Source: Arcuatula senhousia (lineage: Eukaryota > Mollusca > Bivalvia > Mytilida > Mytilidae). Taken from it: 64,000 nucleotides of DNA. Each line of letters starts with the position of its first letter. Within the stretch, counting starts at the first letter, position 1. Of the stretch, positions 22,501-31,500 are shown piece after piece. Below the pieces are notes generated by a model that was not told the DNA's origin, did no database searches, and saw nothing but the letters and a program-made list of their open reading frames with translations. The stretch spans positions 39,544,106-39,608,105 of the forward strand of contig OZ020303.1 in assembly GCA_963971305.1 (NCBI GenBank). Reading direction: 5' to 3'. Both the position numbers and the translations under genes were made by a program.

Positions 22501-25500
22501 CAGTATATGATTAGATTTCCATATATTATGGGGTTAAGGGTCCATGAGTAATGGGGTTAAGTGTCCAAGGTCATTGTGAGGTCAAATGTTATACTAGAAA
22601 AGATAATTTATATTCAGTATATGATTAGATGTCCATATATTATGGGGTTATGGGTCCATGAGTTATGGGGTTAAGTGTCCAGGTTCATTGTGAGGTCAAC
22701 TGTATACTAGAAAAGATAATTTATATTCAGTATATGATTAGATGTCCATATATTATGGGGTTATGGGTCCATGAATAATGGGGTTAAGTGTCCAAGGTCA
22801 TTGTGAGGTCAAATGTTATACTAGAAAAGATAATTTATATTCAGTATATGATTAGATGTCCATATATTATGGGGTTATGGGTCCATGAGTAATGGGGTTA
22901 AGTGTCCAAGGTAATTGTGAGGTCAACTGTTCTACTAGAAAAGATAATTTATATTCAGTATATGATTAGATGTCCATATATTATGGGGTTATGGGTCCAT
23001 GAATAATGGGGTTAAGTGTCCAAGGTCATTGTGAGGTCAAATGTTATACTAGAAAAGATAATTTATATTCAGTATATGATTAGATGTCCATATATTATGG
23101 GGTTATGGGTCCATGAGTTATGGGGTTAAGTGTCCAGGTTCATTGTGAGGTCAACTGTATACTAGAAAAGATAATTTATATTCAGTATATGATTAGATGT
23201 CCATATATTATGGGGTTAAGGGTCCATGAGTAATGGGGTTAAGTGTCCAGGTTCATTGTGAGGTCAACTGTATACTAGAAAAGATAATTTATATTCAGTA
23301 CTTTATGATTAGATGTCCATATATTATGGGGTTAAGGGTCCATGAGTAATGGGGTTAAGTGTCCAAGGTCATTGTGAGGTCAACTGTATACTAGAAAAGA
23401 TAATTTATATTCAGTATATGATTAGATGTCCATATATTATGGGGTTATGGGTCCATGAGTAATGGGGTTAAGTGTCCAAGGTAATTGTGAGGTCAACTGT
23501 TCTACTAGAAAAGATAATTTATATTCAGTATATGATTAGATGTCCATATATTATGGGGTTATGGGTCCATTAATAATGGGGTTAAGTGTCCAAGGTCATT
23601 GTGAGGTCAAATGTTATACTAGAAAAGATAATTTATATTCAGTATATGATTAGATGTCCATATATTATGGGGTTATGGGTTCATGAGTTATGGGGTTAAG
23701 TGTCCAGGTTCATTGTGAGGTCAACTGTATACTAGAAAAGATAATTTATATTCAGTATATGATTAGATGTCCATATATTATGGGGTTAAGGGTCCATGAG
23801 TAATGGGGTTAAGTGTCCAGGTTCATTGTGAGGTCAACTGTATACTAGAAAAGATAATTTATATTCAGTACTTTATGATTAGATGTCCATATATTATGGG
23901 GTTAAGGGTCCATGAGTAATGGGGTTAAGTGTCCAAGGTCATTGTGAGGTCAAATGTTATACTAGAAAAGATAATTTATATTCAGTATATGATTAGATGT
24001 CCATATATTTATGGGGTTAAGGGTCCATGAGTAATGGGGTTAAGTGTCCAGGTTCATTGTGAGGTCAACTGTATACTAGAAAAGATAATTTATATTCAGT
24101 ATATGATTAGATGTCCATATATTATGGGGTTATGGGTCCATGAGTAATGGGGTTAAGTGTCCAAGGTAATTGTGAGGTCAACTGTTCTACTAGAAAAGAT
24201 AATTTATATTCAGTATATGATAAGATGTCCGTATATTATGGGGTTAAGGGTCCATGAGTAATGGGGTTAAGTGTCCAAGGTCATTATGAGGTCAAATGTA
24301 CTACTAGAAAAGATCATCTATATTCAGTATAGGATTAGTTGTCCAGGAGGGCATGGAGGGGGTAAACTGTTATTGTGTGTGTGTGTGTGCAAATAATTCT
24401 AAAACATTGCAGCATAGGGTCTAATGATTCCCCTTGTAAGTGTTTCTATTTGTTTTTGTAGAAGCTCTGAAAAGAAAACCTGCCACGTTAGCTTCATTCA
24501 AGGAAGATGTTAAATGGGCATTAGAGATAATAAGCCAGGATATTGGTAAGTTTGTCTTTTAGTTAGTGGGGTTTGGTGACCATAAATAATGGGGTCATGT
24601 GTCCTTGTTTTTTGAGGTTAAATATAAAAAATCCCTCTGAGGTCAGATGTGTTACATTTAAAAGAAAACTGAAATTTTAGTACAATTAGATTCAATTCTT
24701 TATTAATGCCAATTTGGTCCCACAGGGGGCATAAAACATGAAACATGTATGATTATAAACAATACAGACATACATGTATTAATACGTAATACTTAAGTAA
24801 AGTTGGTTTTCTCTTTTCTACATAATATAATAAGAGAAGATTTTAAATGTACAGCGATCACTGCAGTCTAGGAGAGGGAAATCTGAGATTTCATGAACTG
24901 TTATTTGCGTATAGCAATCTAATATTCATATCAATCAATCAAGCTTGTGATGTTATCTAGTTTGTTTGTTTGTTTTTGTTTTGTTTATCAGCAAGGGGCG
25001 CCAAGGGATTTGCTCAATGATATGCGTGCAGATAAATATCTCACTGCATTCCTCCTCATGCCCAGTGCTGATGAACAATACATTAGGGAAAAAAACAAAA
25101 AAAACCCTGATAGTTGTCCGATCACAGAGTGCACCAGGGAGTGATTTTTGTACCGCTGGATTCCTATATCGCTATGGAAGAGGGAGGTTTGGCGTGCCAT
25201 AAAACCTGGTTTAACCCACCATTTCATTTGAAATGCCTGTATCAAGTCATGACCATTGCGATCTACAATCTTTACAGTGTTATTGAATTGGTCTTTGGAC
25301 TTTGAGACTGATCCATGTTCAGTAATTTGTTGTTACCTTTCTATCCAATATCCCTCTCAGGTCAGATGTGTAACTTTAAATAAAAACAATATTTTTTTCT
25401 TGTAGTAGACAAAGATGGTAACAAGTCAGATGGTCATCAAGAGGCAGATGGTAACAAGTCAGAAGGTCATCAAGACGTTGATGGTAACAAGTTAGACGGT

Positions 25501-28500
25501 CATCAAGAGACCGATGGTAACAAGTCAGATGGTCATCAAGAGGTTGATGGTAACAAGTCAGATGGTCATCAAGAGGTTGATGGTAACAAGTCAGACGGTC
25601 ACCAAGAAGTTGATGGTAACAAGTCAGATGGTCATCAAGAGGTCGATGGTAACAAGTCAGACGGTCATCAAGAGGCAGATGGTAACAAGTCAGATGGTCA
25701 CCAAGAGGTTGATGGTAACAAGTCAGATGGTCACCAAGAGGCAGATGGTAACAAGTCAGATGGTCATCAAGAGTTTGATGGTAACAAGTCAGATGGTCAC
25801 CAAGAGGCAGATGGTAACAAGTCAGATGGTCATCAAGAGGCAGATGGTAACAAGTCAGATGGTCACCAAGACGTTGATGGTAACAAGTCAGATGGTCATC
25901 AAGAGGCAGATGGTAACAAGTCAGATGGTCATCAAGAGTTTGATGGTAACAAGTCAGATGGTCATCAAGAGGCAGATGGTAACAAGTCAGATGGTCACCA
26001 AGACGTTGATGGTAACAAGTCAGATGGTCACCAAGAGGTTGATGGTAACAAGTCAGACGGTCATCAAGAGGTTGATGGTAACAAGTCAGACGGTCATCAA
26101 GAGGTTGATGGTAACAAGTCAGATGGTCATCAAGAGGCAGATGGTAACAAGTCAGATGGTCATCAAGAGGCAGATGGTAACAAGTCAGATGGTCATCAAG
26201 AGTTTGATGGTAACAAGTCAGATGGTCATCAAGAGTTTGATGGTAACAAGTCAGATGGTCATCAAGAGGCAGATGGTAACAAGTCAGATGGTCACCAAGA
26301 GGTTGATGGTAACAAGTCAGATGGTCACCAAGAAGTTGATGGTAACAAGTCAGATGGTCATCAAGAGGCAGATGGTAACAAGTCAGATGGTCATCAAGAG
26401 TTTGATGGTAACAAGTCAGATGGTCATCAAGAGGCAGATGGTAACAAGTCAGATGGTCATCAAGACGTTGATGGTAACAAGTCAGACGGTCATCAAGAGG
26501 CAGATGGTAACAAGTCAGATGGTCATCAAGAGGTCGATGGTAACAAGTCAGATGGTCATCAAGAGTTTGATGGTAACAAGTCAGATGGTCATCAAGAGTT
26601 TGATGGTAACAAGTCAGATGGTCATCAAGAGGCAGATGGTAACAAGTCAGATGGTCATCAAGAGGCAGATGGTAACAAGTCAGATGGTCATCAAGAGGTC
26701 AATGGTAACAAGTCAGACGGTCATCAAGAGGCAGATGGTAAAAAGTCAGATGGTCATCAAGAGGTTGATGGTAACAAGTCAGATAGTAGTCATATCAATC
26801 CCAAACGTCTACGACCCATTACAAAGAGGAAAAAAATAGTTGTATCTGATTCAGATGATTCTGATGGTCCTTACGTGAAACATGTCAATCAAGATGGTCA
26901 CAACCTGGATGGTAGTCAGTTCAAAACCAAATGTCAACGACCCATAAAGAGAAAAAAAAATATTGCATCTGATTCAGAAAGTCATCTGACAAATGTCAAC
27001 CATAATAACAACAAGTTTCCTCAAAGTTCAAACCTGAAATTGAAAAAGAACATTATTTTATCAGATTCAGAAGGTTCAGATGATCATTATCTGGTAGAAA
27101 GCAACCAAGCAGAATTTTTTACTGCCAGAAGAAGAAAAAATTGTATTGTATCAGATACAGAAGATTCAGATGAGGAAATGAATTTAAAAAGAAAGTGTAC
27201 CGTGATAATCTCTGACTCTGAGTCCAGTCATGATTCTGGGAGATCAGATTTATTTCCTTTGTTATCTGGAAAAACAGAAAAGCCCTCAATTAAACCTGAT
27301 TTTGATGATTCAGATTGTAGTGAAGATGATAACCCCAAAGTCCTAGATTATAAGAACAAAGAGATTTATGTGTCGTGTGCAGAAAAAAGTCTCTTCACTA
27401 AGGATGGGAAAAGAAAAAAAACTGACAGAAAATATAATGCACGACACATGTGCCCATTTTGCCAAGTGAAACAAACCAATTTCTCCCATCATATTATGTC
27501 TAAAAAACATCAAGAAGAAGAAGTGGTAAAAAAAATTAAGGGCACAAAGGATGGTGTTGAGCGTAAACGTCTTATCGATCAGCTGCGGCTAAGATCAGAT
27601 CATGAAAATAACATCAGTGTTATTAAGAAAAAGAAGGGTGAAATTTTTCTTCTGCGCCGTTTGAATGTTGAAGGATCAGATGAAAGCAATGATGACAGTG
27701 ATGAAGATGATAAGAAATTCCAGGTTTCAAATTATGGACCTTGCCCCAACTGTTTCGGTTGGGTTCTGAAGAAGTCTTTGAGGCGGCATTTTTCCACATG
27801 CACATCCTCAAAATCTACTGAATGTAATTGGACAAACAGAGCACTTGAAGTTCAGTCAGACATTATAGCTGGAAATATACCATCTGAAGCTTCACAAGCT
27901 TTAGTTAAGGAAGTTTACCCCATTATGAAAGGTGACGAAGTATCCAAAATCGCAAAAGCTGATGATTTGATTGTTAATCTTGGCAACCAGTGGTTACGCA
28001 GAAACCGTGGAAATGAAATCATGAGAAAATACTACACTAGTACTGTAATGAGGTTGGCTGCAAAGCTCAAGATAGGGTGTCAAAGACTGTCTAAAACAGA
28101 ATTAGATATGTCGTCTTTTTTAACTCCCAAATTCTTTGAAACTGTTTTAAGAGCAACTATTTCTTGTTGTCATGTAAATGAGGAAGATGAAGAAGAATTA
28201 AAGGCTCCCAGTAATGCCATCAAATTAGGTTTTGATATCAAACGTATGCTTAGTGCAAAATTAAGCAAGGCAATTATTGCTGAAGATGAAAAGGGGCAGA
28301 AAGATGCAGTAGACTTCAAAAGCCTTATGGAAATTGAATGGGGCCTACGAGTTACCAAACTTGCAAGAAGTTTATTAGTTGAAAGATCCTATTCCAAAAG
28401 AAATGACCTTCCAAGACCATCAGATGTCAAAAACCTATTCCAATATTTGAAGGAGGAACTGGCAAAGCTAGACTTGAAAGATAATACATACACTACCTAT

Positions 28501-31500
28501 CGTAGAGCAGTAACATTGACACTGGCACGACTAACCCTGTACAATAGGAGGAGGTGTCATGAAGTTCAGGCAATGAGGTAAGCACTTTTTCTTCTTAGTT
28601 TCAAGACTTTCTTATAGATAAAGAAACTTCTACTCTGAAACAGCTGAACAGATATAGGTGAAATTTTGTAGCATCCTTTGCATGCTATTAAGTGCCTTAT
28701 TTTGAATTGATCTTATAAAAAACAGGGCTACCTTTTTGTCTCACCTGCCACGAAAGTGAGACATAACGATCATAGATTCCGTCATCTACATTGTCAATAT
28801 TTGGTTAACCCTAATGTTAAACTTTTTTTGAACTTAAATAATTTTCTCAAATCACATTTAATATCAATGAAATTTTAAGACAATATTCAATAACAAGTAT
28901 TCCAAGTTTTTTTGTTTTTTTTAAATAGTTCCAATTTTTCTGTATTTTGCCATTAATCATGTTAATTGAACTAAGGGTTTTTTTTTTGGAGCAATTTTTG
29001 TTTTGTTTTGCACCATATCTCAGCAGTCAGCACCTTAATCCCATAGCCAGATGATGATTGGTAAGTGCTTACATCTTTAATAGTAACCAACATCCATACC
29101 ATAATCAGGTCACTTTGGCCTATATTTTTTGCATCAGTGATTTTGGCTAAATTGAACAAAATCTTATGATGTAATTCATTTATGAAAATTGAAAGCATCT
29201 TATATGTCAACTTTGTTCAATTTGTTATATCTTCAGATTGAAATCATACTCAGCTAGAACTACTGGTGTGGATGAAATAGGACTCGAGATTAGAAAAGAG
29301 TTGACTGAGTTTGAGCGTGTTCTGTTAACAACGCAAGAAGTGGTTGTCATTCGAGGAAAGGTAAGGTCAACCTTAACTGGTATTTTTTCTTGGTAACATT
29401 ATCTAGAACATGTGTAGAAGTTATTACATGCAATTGCCAATGAATACAGCAAATTTCAGATAGGCTGGACATTTACATTTTGTCAATTCACATGTCAAAA
29501 AGTAATTTTACCTGGTTCTGATATTCTACCTGTATGAAGTTTTCCTTTCACATCTTGGTTAGTCAGGCAATTTGTGGTTCTGATCAATAATACTTTTCAA
29601 TTATTGTAATTATTTTATTGCAGATTTAAAATTTTCATTATTGGAAATGTTTGCATGTCAGGTTGTAAAGGTTATCATATTTAGTGTTTAAGCTTATTAA
29701 TTTGCTTTGAAACACATGAATCCACATTCTATGGTAATCTAAAATGATTAAAAAAGGAAAGGTTAATCAAGAATGGTCTATTTTTATAACTGACAGTAAA
29801 GTGGAGACATAATACTAAAATTCTAGTTTGCATGTTTTTACAGACTGGAAAAGGTGTACCTGTTATATTGCCAGGCGATGTTAAAGAGGCCATGACATAC
29901 ATAACTAGTGCTAATATCAGATCAAAAGCTGGAATTCCAGAGGAGAACAAATATGTGTTTGGCAGTAAAGGTATAAAATCTGATTTTTTACTACAAGTAT
30001 TGTTGAAAGCAACAGTATTTTTTGTGGTGACAGATATCTTGGTACTTTTCAGTGACATATACATATACATACATGTATATAATTTTTTCCATTCTTTAAC
30101 AAATTCAAATTTCTCTACCATAACAAAGCTGATTTAGGCTGACAAATGAAGACAGATCATTTAATTTTCATGATTCAGCTGCTTGGGAGAAAATAATGCA
30201 GCACTAAATTGACCATTAGTAAATACCAGAATTCTTATTTCAAAACACTCTAATGTATTTTTTTTCTACAGTTTACATGCATTCTTAATAAATATCTCAT
30301 TTGGTTTTATTAAGGTGTTGGAGTTTTCAGGGCATATGATGCCATACGTGAAGTGGCTGAGTCACCTGAAGCAGGCCTTGAAATGCCAGATCTAGTAAGA
30401 ACAAGTAATATGAGAAAGTACATGGCGACAATGCTTCAGGTATTTGATATTAGATAGATATATAAAAAAAATTCTTTTGAAGAAAAAAACCTGATTTAGT
30501 CGAGTAGCATTTTCTTTTTATTTATTAACAAAGAATTTCTTAAGAAAACACTTAATTTGGAAATACCTGTAGATAAACATTATGGTTAAACTTACCTATT
30601 AATGTTTTTGAAATTGTTAATGGGTATTTAATGAAGAAGGCAATTGCTTTATTTTCTTAATCATTAAAACTATTATATGCTAATTTATTTTTAAAAGATT
30701 TCTCTGGTTCGAATGGGACATTAACCGTGCAGGAAATGCCACGCCTGTGCATGTAAAAGATCCCATGGCAGAGTTCATCAGGAGTAGTCATTACCCCCCT
30801 GTCCATGACAAAATTGTCCAGGGGGAACATTCGTTTGGCAGTCTAAATTCTTTAGCCTTTTTCACACCTTTGTGTGTGTTCCATTCCCGTTATATTCTTT
30901 TGGATTTTTGGCATCATGATTATTGTAGATGTTATCCTGTCCTGATAATGGCCTCAGTTGTCGATTGGACGTTAAACAACCAACAATCAATCAATCATAA
31001 TGGTGACTTTTTATTCTCTCAAACATATGTTAAAGGCCATAGGTTCACATCTGCATAGAAAATGCAAAAGTTGCAAATTAAGCAATATATTTAGAATATT
31101 TCTTTAAAATTTATTTTGTGACTTATACTTATGTTTGTGAATGCATTAATGTATTACAAAAATATGGATAAACTGAAAAAATGAATTAACAAGGCTTTAA
31201 TTTTAAATTTAACTCTTTTTTTTTAGGCTTTGGACACCACAGAAGCTGAGAGACAATGGGTCCTTGACCATTTGGGTCATACCTTAAATGTGCATCGTAC
31301 ACATTATAGGCAGACTTCAGATGTGTTGGAGAGAATTGATGTGGCAAAAATCCTTTTGATACAAGATTTCGGCTTAGTTTCGAAATATAGAGGGAAAAAG
31401 CTGCAGGATATACAGATTGAAGGTTAGTTCTTATTATGTGCAACAAAAAAGCCAGACATAGATATGGTGTTAGCAATGGCAGCGGTGTCCACCATTGTTT

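Noticed and set aside
22285..24345. Regular array as a CRISPR-like structure
   Set aside because: Units are contiguous and nearly identical with no unique spacers, in eukaryotic DNA.
24990..25144. Open block after TTTATCAG (QQGAPRDLL start) as an exon
   Set aside because: Its phase does not fit exon 5 and it adjoins a dispersed repeat.
25514..26839. 441-codon open frame of MVTSQMVIKRL-type repeats
   Set aside because: It is the +1 frame of the 33-bp minisatellite. Only the DGNKSDGHQE frame joins the upstream and downstream exons.
29729..30121. 130-codon minus-strand frame
   Set aside because: Antisense shadow of exon 8 and its flanks; no domain.
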